Positions 15,277 through 23,916 of a stretch of DNA of 64,000 nucleotides are shown here, in pieces. The notes under the pieces are model-generated. The model saw only the letters and a program-made list of their open reading frames with translations, ran no database searches and was not told where the DNA came from. Both the position numbers and the translations under genes were made by a program. The number at the start of each line of letters is the position of its first letter. The stretch's first letter is position 1. The stretch spans positions 1-64,000 of IMG/VR virus record IMGVR_UViG_3300047469_000312; one strand, given 5' to 3'. This DNA comes from a virus.

Positions 15277-15342
15277 AGACAGTCTAAACCGCTGTCTTTA
15301 CTCCTAGCCAGTCTTACCCACTGGCTAGGGGACCCCCCTATG
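15277..15342 (+). terminator. Double hairpin followed by TATG
   Basis: AGACAG/CTGTCT (15277-15282 with 15292-15297), then a perfect 10-bp stem CCTAGCCAGT/ACTGGCTAGG (15303-15329), then TATG at 15339-15342. It closes the 11614-15246 operon and is another copy of the hairpin-TATG arrangement, here without an obvious left CATA. Confidence 0.6.
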
Positions 15343-15370
15343 AGCGAGGTTTGATCTTGTTCCAGCAGAA

Positions 15371-15420
15371 GTTAGTAATAAAGGCACGATTCAAAGAAAA
15401 GTCAATGACATATTACTAAC
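15371..15420. promoter_or_regulatory. Perfect 10-bp inverted repeat with promoter-like arms, upstream of chimallin
   Basis: GTTAGTAATA (15371-15380) is the exact reverse complement of TATTACTAAC (15411-15420), with 30 nt between. The right arm contains ATATTAC (15410-15416), one base short of the TATATTAC early motif and 85 nt before the chimallin start; the left arm presents the same motif on the other strand. This may be a divergent promoter pair or an operator. A further short palindromic segment, CACTCGAGTG, lies near 15457-15466. Confidence 0.5.
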
Positions 15421-15500
15421 TTGTACTGGAATGGAAATCGCTTTCCCCTAGTACACACTCGAGTGTATTAAACGATAATTCTGAAACAAGGAATAGCACT

Positions 15501-17411
15501 ATGGCAATCGAACAACCGGGCCAAGAAGGCCAAGCAGCAGCTCCGGCGGAAACGCAAATGGCAGCGGGTTTCACCCGTGCCAAGGATAACCAGAACTCTC
15601 AACCGCGAGGCACCATGAACCAGCAACAACAATCCGCACCGGCGGGCTTCAGCTTCCGCTCGCTCGGCCGCCTGGGCAACGCACCGATGGGCCGCAACCC
15701 GGCTGCTGAAGTGCTCGTCAAGCTCGAGAAGGCCCTGATCGAAACGTACAAGTCGGCGAACCCGGCTTTCGAGATCAAGCTGCTCCCGCTCGACATGAAC
15801 AACAACCCGGCGATCGCGCGCTCGGCGCTCATCGTGGCCCTGTTCGACAAGAACGACCTGGACCTGGGCGTCGCGTACCACACGCTGATCCTCGCAGGCT
15901 CGGGCGAACCGTTCCCGCCGAAGTACGACCAGATCAACGGTCAGAACGTCGAAATCCAGCGTGTCGACGGCGACGTGTGGGACGACAAGTTCCGCGAAGT
16001 CGTGGCCGATGCCGTGGCCCGTACGTTCAACGGCGCGCGTCTGATCGACGCTGAAGCCGAAGTCGTGCCGCGTTCGTTCGACGTCGCAGACGAACAGCTC
16101 GTGTACCAGCTCGCCGCGAACGCACTGTTTGCAGCGAACCACGAACTGAACCGCATGCGTCCGGACTTCCGCGACCTGAACCTCGCAGGCGCAGCACGTG
16201 ACTCGAACCTGACCGCACGCGTCGCGTTCAACCACGACCAGCTGGTTGACCCGGTCGGCGAGCCGATCCGCACCGACGTGATGATCGACCTGATCGCCAC
16301 GGCAATCACGACCGGCCAGGGCGCCAATGCAGACGCACGCGCGACGAAGGTCTCGCAAGTCGGCGGCTTCCTCGACCTCGTGTGGGACCCGGTCGCACCG
16401 ACCGCGAACCCGTACGCGCAGTGGGGTCAGTCGCAGCAACAGCAGTTCAACCCGCTGTACATCACGCACTTCGTGATGACGCACCTGGAAACGCTCGAGC
16501 TGATGACCGTTCCGGCTCAGCTGTTCGCGCTGGTTCAGGCGCTCACGCTGCGTGACGGCAACGCATGGGCACGTGGTTTCGCACCGCGTCCTTACGCGCA
16601 AGGCATCGACATGCACGACATCGGTGCAATCGGTATCGAAGCGAATCCGGAAGGCAACGCGAACGGCATCGGCGCGCGCATCGACACGAAGTCGGACGCG
16701 TTCACGGCACAAGGCACGCTGCACAAGCTGCTGCAAGCTTTCGTGCGTCCGGGCTTGCTGCTCTCGATCGACGTGCCGGAATGCGGTCCGTCGACCTGGT
16801 CGAACTCGGTGTTCGCGGCTGCTGCTGAAGGCAGCCAGAAGGCCAACGAGTTCATCATCGAAGCAGCGCAGACGCTGACGAACGGCAACTTCCTGAAGCA
16901 CTACACGAACGGCACGGGCCGCGTTGCGTTCGACAACAACAACCGCATTCACCTGGGTTGGTACGTCGACCAGCAAGGTCGCAAGCGCGACATCCGCGAC
17001 ATCGACTACCTCGCGGTAGCGAACCTGATCGGCGAGAAGGACCCGACGGTCATCAAGGACTGGAGCGACACGTTCGTCAACCTGCAAATCTCGCCCGCGC
17101 AGCGTCTCGCGCGTCGCAAGAACATCATCCAGGGTCTGGTCGGCGACGCAACCTTCACGGGTTTCGCACGTCGTGCAACGCTGGACGGTGCGTTCATGGA
17201 AGCGCTGGCCAAGGGCTGCGTGGATGCGGGTCTCGTCCTGCGTGCACAATACCCGTTCGGCGACGTCGCGGGTCAAGAGCGTGCAACGGCGCAGTTCGCC
17301 AACGGCCTGCTCATGGCTCCGGGTGCAACCGGTCTGTTCGCGGCAGGCTTCGGCGGTCAGTCGAACCAAGGCGCTGGCTGGGGTCGCACGGGCTTCAGCT
17401 CGCGCTGGTAA
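15501..17411 (+). CDS. chmA: Chimallin-like phage nuclear shell protein
   Basis: 636 aa, ATG with GAAACAAGGAATAGCA leader. Chimallin forms the protein lattice that encloses replicating phage DNA. The assignment rests on several points. The length is near the roughly 610-640 aa of known chimallins. Flexible Gln/Ala-rich N-terminal (about 45 residues) and Gly/Ser-rich C-terminal (last 25) segments flank a globular alpha/beta body. The gene is immediately followed by the RNA polymerase beta-prime N fragment, the gp54-gp55 order of phiKZ. Expression signals are very strong (AT-rich promoter region, optimal codons, strong terminator), and a PhuZ gene lies in the same window. I see no catalytic motif. 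The alternative would be another abundant early or structural protein such as a capsid protein. Confidence 0.72.
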   Translation: MAIEQPGQEGQAAAPAETQMAAGFTRAKDNQNSQPRGTMNQQQQSAPAGFSFRSLGRLGNAPMGRNPAAEVLVKLEKALIETYKSANPAFEIKLLPLDMNNNPAIARSALIVALFDKNDLDLGVAYHTLILAGSGEPFPPKYDQINGQNVEIQRVDGDVWDDKFREVVADAVARTFNGARLIDAEAEVVPRSFDVADEQLVYQLAANALFAANHELNRMRPDFRDLNLAGAARDSNLTARVAFNHDQLVDPVGEPIRTDVMIDLIATAITTGQGANADARATKVSQVGGFLDLVWDPVAPTANPYAQWGQSQQQQFNPLYITHFVMTHLETLELMTVPAQLFALVQALTLRDGNAWARGFAPRPYAQGIDMHDIGAIGIEANPEGNANGIGARIDTKSDAFTAQGTLHKLLQAFVRPGLLLSIDVPECGPSTWSNSVFAAAAEGSQKANEFIIEAAQTLTNGNFLKHYTNGTGRVAFDNNNRIHLGWYVDQQGRKRDIRDIDYLAVANLIGEKDPTVIKDWSDTFVNLQISPAQRLARRKNIIQGLVGDATFTGFARRATLDGAFMEALAKGCVDAGLVLRAQYPFGDVAGQERATAQFANGLLMAPGATGLFAAGFGGQSNQGAGWGRTGFSSRW

Positions 17412-17460
17412 GCAGCTGAATACGTAGCGCGGCAATAGCCATTTCCGCGCAAGCGGTCGA

Positions 17461-17490
17461 AAGAGGGGCCTTCGGGTCCCTCTTTTTTTT
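17461..17490 (+). terminator. Strong intrinsic terminator after chimallin
   Basis: A 10-bp stem AAGAGGGGCC/GGTCCCTCTT with a stable TTCG loop, followed by eight T residues. A terminator of this strength suits a very highly expressed gene. Confidence 0.88.
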
Positions 17491-17576
17491 CTTTTTACAG
17501 GGGTGAGGTATCTATTGGAGTATCATCTAGCTAGTGGTATTCCGTACCCGAGTAAACAGGAAACAAGGAGAAACGA

Positions 17577-19046
17577 GTGGGCGTAAGACTCAGTTTGATC
17601 AATTTCAACGAGCTGTTTTACCAGCACTCGACGCGCGAGCCGAAGATCATCAACGAGATTGCGGAATCATCGGAGAAGGATCGGCAAGAGTTTAACCGAC
17701 TGATCTATACCACCTATTCGGGCGATTTGCTGAGCAATCTGCCGTCGTGCGAATGTGGAGAGATCGTTGGTGGCTACAACGTCGGTGTGGTATGTGGCTC
17801 CTGTGGCACCGAAGTCCGCTCGCATGTGGAGCGTGACCTCGAACCGATCGTGTGGATCAGAAGGCCGAAAGGCGTCGATGGCCTGATCAACCCGATCGTG
17901 TGGATGATGCTGAAGAAGCGATTCACCCGCAGTGGTTATGAGATCATTCGCTGGATTTGTGACACGAACTACGCGCCGCCGGTGCGTAAGCCCCAGGTCG
18001 TGTATCGGCTGGAGGAGTTGAACTGCCCGCGCGGGTTGAACAACTTCGTGAACAAGTTCGACGAGATCATGGCGTTGCTCATGGATCTCAAGGAGTATCG
18101 CAAGAGTGAGGAGCATCTGGAGCTCATGACGGCGATACGCAATCAACGGGACTGCGTGTTTAGCGATCACCTGCCCTTGCCGAATCGGGCGCTTCTCGTG
18201 ATCGAGGAGAGCAACGTCGGCACCTATGTGGACCCCATCATCACCGGTGCGGTGGATGCGATTCGCATGATGGCAGGCATCGATTCCTCCCTGACCTCTC
18301 ACACCGTGCGTGTGAAAGAGAATCGGACCGTGAAGACGATCTCGCAATTGGCGGAGTTTTACGAGGGTCTGTATAAGACCACGCTCGCCAAGAAGCAGGG
18401 GATTTTCCGTAAGCACGTGTTCGGCTCTCGTTCCCACTTCTCGTTCCGTGCCGTGATCTCGTCGTTGACGGACGCGCACGATTACGAGGAAATCCAGATT
18501 CCGTGGGGGATCGGTCTGTCGGTGTTCCGTATCCACTTGATGAATAAGTTGATACGGCGTGGTTACACACCGAACGAAGGAATCGCGTTCCTGAACAAGC
18601 ACGCGTCGATTTACAACGAGGACCTGGATCAGTTGTTCCAGGAGCTGATCGCAGAATGTCCGTACAAAGGCATTCCGTGTATCATGCAGCGTAACCCCTC
18701 GTTGGAACGCGGTTCGGCGCAGCTCGTGTATGTGACGCAAGTGAAGTCTGTGGTGGAGATCCCGACCGTCTCGATCAGTATTCTGGACGTGAAGGGCTTG
18801 AACGCGGACTTCGATGGTGACCAGCTGAACTTCACGCCGTGTCTGGATAACTACACGACCGAAGAACTGCGGGCGCTGGCGCCGCATAAGAGCACGTTTG
18901 GTCTCGACCAGCCGAAGAAGGTGTCGAGTAACCTCGCGCAACCTAAACCGGTGATTGCCACCACGGCGAACTTCTTGCATGACACGGACGAATCGGTGGA
19001 TCAAGCCAAGTGGAACAAGATGATGTTGTTGGCTGAAGCCGCTTAA
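17577..19046 (+). CDS. RNA polymerase beta-prime subunit, N-terminal fragment (non-virion enzyme, phiKZ gp55-like)
   Basis: 489 aa; GTG start at 17577 with AACAAGGAGAAAC upstream. It contains the universal catalytic motif NADFDGD (residues 409-415), whose three aspartates bind the active-site magnesium, and an N-terminal zinc-binding cluster (C58, C60, C73, C76). It stops soon after the catalytic loop, so the rest of beta-prime is on another gene, most likely 31241-33271. Position directly after chimallin corresponds to phiKZ gp55, a subunit of the non-virion polymerase that transcribes late genes. Motif-based assignment to beta-prime is firm; assignment to the non-virion enzyme is from gene order. 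Confidence 0.88.
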   Translation: MGVRLSLINFNELFYQHSTREPKIINEIAESSEKDRQEFNRLIYTTYSGDLLSNLPSCECGEIVGGYNVGVVCGSCGTEVRSHVERDLEPIVWIRRPKGVDGLINPIVWMMLKKRFTRSGYEIIRWICDTNYAPPVRKPQVVYRLEELNCPRGLNNFVNKFDEIMALLMDLKEYRKSEEHLELMTAIRNQRDCVFSDHLPLPNRALLVIEESNVGTYVDPIITGAVDAIRMMAGIDSSLTSHTVRVKENRTVKTISQLAEFYEGLYKTTLAKKQGIFRKHVFGSRSHFSFRAVISSLTDAHDYEEIQIPWGIGLSVFRIHLMNKLIRRGYTPNEGIAFLNKHASIYNEDLDQLFQELIAECPYKGIPCIMQRNPSLERGSAQLVYVTQVKSVVEIPTVSISILDVKGLNADFDGDQLNFTPCLDNYTTEELRALAPHKSTFGLDQPKKVSSNLAQPKPVIATTANFLHDTDESVDQAKWNKMMLLAEAA

Positions 19047-19059
19047 CGAGGAGGACATC

Positions 19060-19698
19060 GTGCGAGTAATTACAGGAGGTGCAGACGTCTTTGACGCTGT
19101 GATTTATCATGAGCCCCATCCGGGAACCATGAGCTATCTGCAAAATCAGTTCGACAACATGTCGAGCTCGATGGCGGGGTTTGGTCAGGGTTTCATGGAG
19201 ACGGCCCGCAGTGCGTGGGAGCGCTTTGGCAATAGCGAAGCCTTCCGACGTGCAAAGGCCGCCGTGCGCATGGTGTCTCACATGTGGCAGCGCGACGAGA
19301 TTCGTAGCATCTGGGAGATGGGTGCCTTTCAGCAGGCACCGCTTTCGATGCAGCGTTTCTTGGTGGCTAATCCGGTCGTGCGGGAGATGTATAACGACCA
19401 ACGGATTGACGGTTATTCGGAAACCTACGTGGACATGCATCCGGGCAAGATCGGATGGCAGCACTATGATTACCAGATGGCCGCGCATGGCTTCGTCCAG
19501 ACGCCTGTGGTAAAAGATAAGGACGGTCACGAAGAGGGGGGCTTCCATGTGGAATTCTTCTTCGACGAACCGGTCGAAGGCGATCGTTACTTGCATCTGC
19601 TCGAACAGCACGATATTTTCAAGTGCTGGGATGCCATGAACGCTTTGATCGCAGATGGCGGGGAAGATCCGACATCGCCGTACGCCAGCAAGCTGTAG
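19060..19698 (+). CDS. Unknown protein downstream of the RNA polymerase fragment (GTG start)
   Basis: 212 aa. GTG at 19060 with AACGAGGAGGACATC upstream, an ideal ribosome-binding site, 13 nt after the preceding stop. Mixed helical sequence with several aromatic residues and no recognised motif. The C-terminal half contains a beta-rich part (GGFHVEFFFDEPVEGDRYLH). Closed by its own intrinsic terminator. The close spacing suggests expression together with the polymerase subunit. Confidence 0.68.
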   Translation: MRVITGGADVFDAVIYHEPHPGTMSYLQNQFDNMSSSMAGFGQGFMETARSAWERFGNSEAFRRAKAAVRMVSHMWQRDEIRSIWEMGAFQQAPLSMQRFLVANPVVREMYNDQRIDGYSETYVDMHPGKIGWQHYDYQMAAHGFVQTPVVKDKDGHEEGGFHVEFFFDEPVEGDRYLHLLEQHDIFKCWDAMNALIADGGEDPTSPYASKL

Positions 19699-19705
19699 TG
19701 CTTTT

Positions 19706-19745
19706 TCCTCTCGACTGCCTGACGGTGGTCGAGGGGGTTTTTATC
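19706..19745 (+). terminator. Intrinsic terminator
   Basis: CCTCTCGAC pairs with GTCGAGGGG around a loop of about 12 nt, followed by GGTTTTTAT. It separates the polymerase fragment pair from the next operon. Confidence 0.75.
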
Positions 19746-19781
19746 CCTCAGGCTCTTTTTTTCTTTCAGCGGGTGGATTCT

Positions 19782-19841
19782 ATGTCCATTACCAACTTTC
19801 AGAATCTGCCATGGGTGCTGCCGTTCCGAGTATTAGCATGA
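19782..19841 (+). CDS. Short leader frame, or N-terminus joined by frameshift
   Basis: A 19-codon frame starting at ATG 19782 behind GGGTGGA, whose TGA stop overlaps the ATG of the next gene (ATGA at 19838-19841). The peptide begins MSITNFQNLPWVLPF. The next gene has no good ribosome-binding site of its own, so this leader may drive it by coupling. Alternatively the two frames are one protein that needs a -1 shift near CCGTTCCG, or a sequence error is present. Confidence 0.4.
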   Translation: MSITNFQNLPWVLPFRVLA

Positions 19842-20251
19842 AGGGCTGGGTCAAGTCCGTGCCCGAGAAGGTCGACCTGATGTTGTCGCACTTTTTCGAA
19901 TCTGACAAGATTCAGACGTATCTCTATCCAGGTCATGTTGCCAACTTGCAGAATATCCTTCAGCAGTATGGTAACAACATTCCCCAGCTGTGCTTGCAAC
20001 TGCGCCAGATACTGGAGCCGTATTTCGCCGGTTACTTCGATGCGACCGTCGTCGAAGTCAACGCCAATAATGACCCGAGCGTGAATCCGACGAATGCCAT
20101 CACCTTGACGGTGCAGGCGACCATTCGCGATAATGGTCAGGAGTACTCGCTGGGCTCGCTCGTGCAGGTGAACGACTCGAGCTTTAAACGCGTCATGGGT
20201 TTGATCAATTATGGTGTGCTACCCACTGACTCAGGAGGCATCCCATCATGA
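19838..20251 (+). CDS. Small unknown protein
   Basis: 137 aa from ATG 19838 (MKGWVKSVPEKVD); an in-frame ATG at 19811 would add nine residues. The N-terminal half is helical (DLMLSHFFESDKIQTYLY); the C-terminal half is beta-rich (AITLTVQATIRDNGQEYSL). No recognised family. The stop overlaps the start of the next gene (ATGA). The choice of start is uncertain because of the overlapping leader frame. Confidence 0.62.
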   Translation: MKGWVKSVPEKVDLMLSHFFESDKIQTYLYPGHVANLQNILQQYGNNIPQLCLQLRQILEPYFAGYFDATVVEVNANNDPSVNPTNAITLTVQATIRDNGQEYSLGSLVQVNDSSFKRVMGLINYGVLPTDSGGIPS

Positions 20252-20910
20252 CCCAACCCACGCAGCCCGATCAGAACCCTGCCAAACGTCGTCTGGAATG
20301 GATGACGCGTAACATCGACATGACGGGTACTGGTCGCTCAACGGAGGAAATCAATGCCATTCGTCAATCGTTGGATGAACAAGAAACTGCAACTCGTGCA
20401 CGCATGCCGGAGCGCATTTTCGTCGGTCTCTGGCTGGCTGTCTTCCATAAAGGCCAAAATGAGTTCTACCCGCAAGTAAATCTGGACATGTGGGCGAACT
20501 ACGCGGGTAACGAATACCGCGAGGTCGACATCATTAACGCCAAGGGCGAAGTGCTCTTTTCGGTGCCGCCTTTGTTTGATCGCAGCGGTATCAAGGCGAT
20601 CCAGGGCAAAGACCGCACGCGCATGCCCGGTGGCAACATCCTGAATATCATCCGTAACGCCGAGCTGCGTTCACGGGTCTCCCCCCAGGATGGTCGCAAT
20701 TATCTGAGCGCCCACCTGAAGCAGCGCGCGCTTTTCATGGCGGATTTGCCGCCCTCGGTCAGAACCAATCTCGAACGCTGGGATGCGATCTTTAAGCGCT
20801 ATGGTTTGCCGAGTGTGTTGGAGACGGAAGAAGTTACCGCACAGAAAGATAGTGTGAGCAATTCCGCCGACCAACCGACGACGCAAAATGATGAATGGGA
20901 ACCCCTCTAA
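20248..20910 (+). CDS. Unknown protein in the replication operon
   Basis: 220 aa, coupled to the previous gene by ATGA and preceded by CAGGAGGCATCC. Acidic, soluble, helical at both ends with a beta-containing centre (EVLFSVPPLFDRSGI). The last 30 residues are low-complexity and likely disordered. It overlaps the phosphoesterase gene by 23 nt, so the products are probably co-translated. No family recognised. Confidence 0.68.
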   Translation: MTQPTQPDQNPAKRRLEWMTRNIDMTGTGRSTEEINAIRQSLDEQETATRARMPERIFVGLWLAVFHKGQNEFYPQVNLDMWANYAGNEYREVDIINAKGEVLFSVPPLFDRSGIKAIQGKDRTRMPGGNILNIIRNAELRSRVSPQDGRNYLSAHLKQRALFMADLPPSVRTNLERWDAIFKRYGLPSVLETEEVTAQKDSVSNSADQPTTQNDEWEPL

Positions 20911-22015
20911 CCTGAAGATCGCCGTTGTAAGCGATATTCACCTTGGTCACGCGCGAAATCCCGCGGAGCGTATCATTAAGAACCTCCGCACTGCTTTTCC
21001 GGATAACGCCGAGACCGCCGAGCTGGACATCATCGTGTTGGCTGGCGACGTGTTTGATACGTTGCTCGAACTTCCCGATGATGAAGTGACCGAAATCAAG
21101 GTGTGGGTGGCGTATATGCTGCGACTGTGCAAGAAGCACGGTATTCGCATGTACGTCCTAGAGGGCACACCGAGCCATGACTGGAAACAGTCACGCATTT
21201 TCGAGTCACTGAACGAAGTAACAGGCATTGGCGCCGATCTCAAATACGTGAGAAGTCTATCCATCGAGTACGAAGAGCGCCACGATCAGTGGTTGCTCTT
21301 CGTACCCGATGAGTGGACCAATTCCACCGAAACCACCCTTAGCCAAGTTCATGACCTGTTACGAGCCAAAGGGCTCACCCAAGTCGATTACGCCTTCATG
21401 CACGGTCAGTTCGAGTATCAACTCCCCCCGATCGTGAAAGCTCAGAAGCACTCGAGCGAAGAGTACTTGAAGATCGTCAAGCATCTGATCTTTATCGGTC
21501 ACGTGCACATCCACTCGCGCTATGAACGCATTATCGCGCAAGGCTCCTTTGACCGCCTCACGCATGGCGAAGAGGGTCCGAAGGGACACGTGCGTGCTTA
21601 TCGGCGCGGCGAGGACCACGATGTGGTGTTTGTGGAAAATGTCGACGCGATGCGCTTCGTGACGGTGAAGTGCGAGGCGATGACGCTGGAAGATACGCTG
21701 GCGGAAATCGCCAAGCAAGTAGAGGGCTTGCCGGAAGAGTCATTCGTGCGGGTTCGAGGCTCGTGGGATAATCCCATCTTCTCGAGCATGGATGCACTGA
21801 TTCGCAAGTGGCCATGGTTTACCTGGGACAAACAGCCTGTAGATGATGGGGAAGTGGAAACTGCGGAAGCGGCTTTGGATGATGAGATTACGTATGTCCC
21901 GATTACGATCACCAAGGACAACGTGACGTCGTTACTCACGGACCGCCTGATTAACGCGGGTGCCACCTCCGATGTACTGGCGATGGCTCAAGCAATCATG
22001 CCCGAAGTACTGTAA
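20888..22015 (+). CDS. SbcD/Mre11-like metallophosphoesterase
   Basis: 375 aa, start within the preceding gene. Calcineurin-type metallophosphoesterase motifs appear in order: SDIHLGHA (about 15-22), GDVFD (about 55-59), GTPSHD (a variant of GNHD with Asn replaced by Ser, about 95-100) and GHVHIHS near 200. The family includes SbcD and Mre11 nucleases, which process DNA ends and stalled forks; phages use such enzymes in recombination and degradation of host DNA. No SbcC-type ATPase is in this window; the downstream 22034 product lacks Walker motifs. The replacement in the GNHD motif is noteworthy, since His and Asp are kept but the Asn ligand is not. Confidence 0.82.
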   Translation: MMNGNPSNLKIAVVSDIHLGHARNPAERIIKNLRTAFPDNAETAELDIIVLAGDVFDTLLELPDDEVTEIKVWVAYMLRLCKKHGIRMYVLEGTPSHDWKQSRIFESLNEVTGIGADLKYVRSLSIEYEERHDQWLLFVPDEWTNSTETTLSQVHDLLRAKGLTQVDYAFMHGQFEYQLPPIVKAQKHSSEEYLKIVKHLIFIGHVHIHSRYERIIAQGSFDRLTHGEEGPKGHVRAYRRGEDHDVVFVENVDAMRFVTVKCEAMTLEDTLAEIAKQVEGLPEESFVRVRGSWDNPIFSSMDALIRKWPWFTWDKQPVDDGEVETAEAALDDEITYVPITITKDNVTSLLTDRLINAGATSDVLAMAQAIMPEVL

Positions 22016-22033
22016 AAACAAGGAGAATGTGTC

Positions 22034-22888
22034 ATGTTTGAGCAAGCGATTGCAGAACGGGAAGTCGGTCAATATCCTCTTTCGGTTGCGACGTCGCTTG
22101 CGCTGGAGGGCGCATGTGGTGTGCACCCGGATCATGACCCAAAGGTCAAGAAAGCCCCGCTGTTGGATTACGGCGAGCTGTGGATTAACCTGCGAACACT
22201 GTTTCGCAACTTCATGGGTGCCTTACCGAAGGAGGTGCAAGGCGGGGTCGTGCCGCGTCAACTGGACGAAGGCATTCGTGATGAGATGGATCAGATCAAG
22301 CGGATCGTGCAGGAGTTTACGCACAATCATTGCAAGGTCGTGTTTTACGTGAGCAACTACGCGGGCATGAAGGAGAAGTATCCACATGCCAAACTACGCG
22401 GAGCTAACACGGATAAGCAGCAAGAGTATATGGAAATCAAAAACCAGACGCTCGAGCTGCTTTTAAAGTCGTTGGAGCAACAAGGCGGTGAAGACATTCG
22501 AGTGTTCAAGCTCAAACTCTTCCCGCAGCAGCAAGCCAAGACACTGATCTTTACGCACTTTGCGTACGATCTGTTGTCGTGGAAAGCCTTTTCCTCGTTA
22601 GACCTCTTGGAGTCCAACACGGGCAACGTCAAGAAGCGAGCGCAATGGTACACCAAGTATCAGAACGGTCGTGAACTCTCGATGATCCCGTTTCGGGAAG
22701 ATTTCATCCAGGTCTTTGGGGATTCGCGCACCTTTTTCCAGATGCCGATTCGCATCCGGCGACAGGTGATCGAGCTGGCAACGAAATACAACTGGTCGGC
22801 AGTGACGACGGATGAGAAGATCCGCCAGAACATCGGTCAGTTGGAGGATTTGGAGACGCGCAAGCTGCTCCTGGAAATCCTAGTGTAA
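22034..22888 (+). CDS. Unknown conserved-type protein
   Basis: 284 aa, ATG with AACAAGGAGAATGTGTC upstream, 18 nt after the phosphoesterase gene. Helical and basic, containing a strand-type stretch KVVFYVSNYAG and an FPQQQAKTLIFTH segment. No Walker, nuclease or metal-binding motif was found. Position between the phosphoesterase and SSB suggests a role in DNA metabolism, but this is only inference from context. Confidence 0.7.
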   Translation: MFEQAIAEREVGQYPLSVATSLALEGACGVHPDHDPKVKKAPLLDYGELWINLRTLFRNFMGALPKEVQGGVVPRQLDEGIRDEMDQIKRIVQEFTHNHCKVVFYVSNYAGMKEKYPHAKLRGANTDKQQEYMEIKNQTLELLLKSLEQQGGEDIRVFKLKLFPQQQAKTLIFTHFAYDLLSWKAFSSLDLLESNTGNVKKRAQWYTKYQNGRELSMIPFREDFIQVFGDSRTFFQMPIRIRRQVIELATKYNWSAVTTDEKIRQNIGQLEDLETRKLLLEILV

Positions 22889-22943
22889 ATTTATTCACCC
22901 GACCTATGGTCTGAGTACCATAAAACCAATAGGAAAACGCATC

Positions 22944-23711
22944 ATGGCAGGCGATTTCAAAGCAGCACCGCGCAAGAAGACTCCGCTCGACAACAAGAAG
23001 CTGCAGATGTCGGCGAAGAACCAGGAAGGCAAATTCGCGTCGCTCCAGTGGGGGCTTTTCGCGAACAACCCGCGTATCACCGTTTACACGAACGTGGACA
23101 GCGACCGCGATACGAACTACGGCAAGATCAGCGCGAACATGGACACGCCCGCATTCTACGGCTTCCTGAACCTGCTGCGTCAAGCGATCGACTTCATTCC
23201 CGGCACGGGCGGCAAGGACGAGTTCAAGAACTCGATCGAGAACAAGAACTTCATCTTCCCCGGCGGCAAGCGCAGCGAAAAGCCGGTGGTGCAGTCCGAA
23301 CTGTTCGTCGGCAAGGACAAGGAAGGCGTGTTGTGGATGGGTGTGATGGCCAAGGATCGGCCGCGCATCAAGTTCAACTTCCAGCTTTCGGACTTCCATT
23401 TGCTCAAGCACGGCACGGGCGAGTACTACTCGGCGGCCGAAGCGTCGAAGGTCGCCGCTGAAGCGTACTGGAACATTCTCACCGAGATGCTCGCGCACAT
23501 GCAAGTCTCGCACTGGGAAGAACCGATTCCGAAGGAAGGCGGTCAGGGTGGCGGTGGCTTCAATCGTGGCGGTGGCGGCGGTGGTGGTTACAACCGCGGT
23601 GGCGGTCAAGGCGGTGGCGGCGGATATAACCGCGGCGGTGGCGGTGGCGGCGGTAACGATTCGGGCTTCGCTGGTGGCAGCGATGGCGCCGGGGACGACC
23701 TGCCCTTCTAA
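22944..23711 (+). CDS. ssb: Single-stranded DNA-binding protein with host-like acidic tip
   Basis: 255 aa. The N-terminal 190 residues form a likely OB-type DNA-binding domain with aromatic and basic residues. A linker of about 45 residues is almost entirely Gly with Asn-Arg repeats (GGGGYNRGGG). The protein ends DDLPF, nearly the DDIPF tip of bacterial SSB, which binds many repair and replication proteins of the host. The layout OB, glycine-rich linker, acidic tip is typical of bacterial SSB. Codon bias is strong, fitting an abundant protein. The OB domain is not obviously similar to bacterial SSB in sequence, so it is called from architecture. Confidence 0.8.
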   Translation: MAGDFKAAPRKKTPLDNKKLQMSAKNQEGKFASLQWGLFANNPRITVYTNVDSDRDTNYGKISANMDTPAFYGFLNLLRQAIDFIPGTGGKDEFKNSIENKNFIFPGGKRSEKPVVQSELFVGKDKEGVLWMGVMAKDRPRIKFNFQLSDFHLLKHGTGEYYSAAEASKVAAEAYWNILTEMLAHMQVSHWEEPIPKEGGQGGGGFNRGGGGGGGYNRGGGQGGGGGYNRGGGGGGGNDSGFAGGSDGAGDDLPF

Positions 23712-23748
23712 GCGCCAGGCAGTAGCATAGCTTAATGGATACACTCCC

Positions 23749-23778
23749 TCAGACCGCGCTTGGGTAGGCGTGGTCTGA
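23749..23778 (+). terminator. Hairpin after ssb
   Basis: TCAGACCGCGC (23749-23759) pairs with GCGTGGTCTGA (23768-23778) with one mismatch. A second small hairpin GAATCC/GGATTC (about 23821-23837) precedes the next promoter. No U-tract follows the first stem. Confidence 0.55.
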
Positions 23779-23853
23779 TGGGGGTGATCCAGCCTTTTCC
23801 TAAAACGACAGAATACCCGAGAATCCCTCGAGGATTCAAACTCGTTGAAAACC

Positions 23854-23861
23854 TATATTAC
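23854..23861 (+). promoter_or_regulatory. Early-type promoter TATATTAC
   Basis: Exact TATATTAC, preceded by GAAAACC, 55 nt before the start of the 23917 gene, nearly the same spacing as at 934. Confidence 0.65.
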
Positions 23862-23916
23862 TACACTGAGCAGTATCCAAAGAGTCGTTACAACGTTTAT
23901 TACGCAGGAGAAAATG

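Noticed and set aside
15501-17411. Major capsid protein as identity of the 636-aa abundant protein
   Set aside because: Gene order next to the RNA polymerase fragment, length and early-type promoter fit chimallin better. Capsid remains the second choice.
23549-23670. Glycine-codon repeat in ssb as a possible minisatellite
   Set aside because: The repeats keep the reading frame and encode the Gly-rich linker typical of SSB proteins, so a DNA-level repeat function is not needed.
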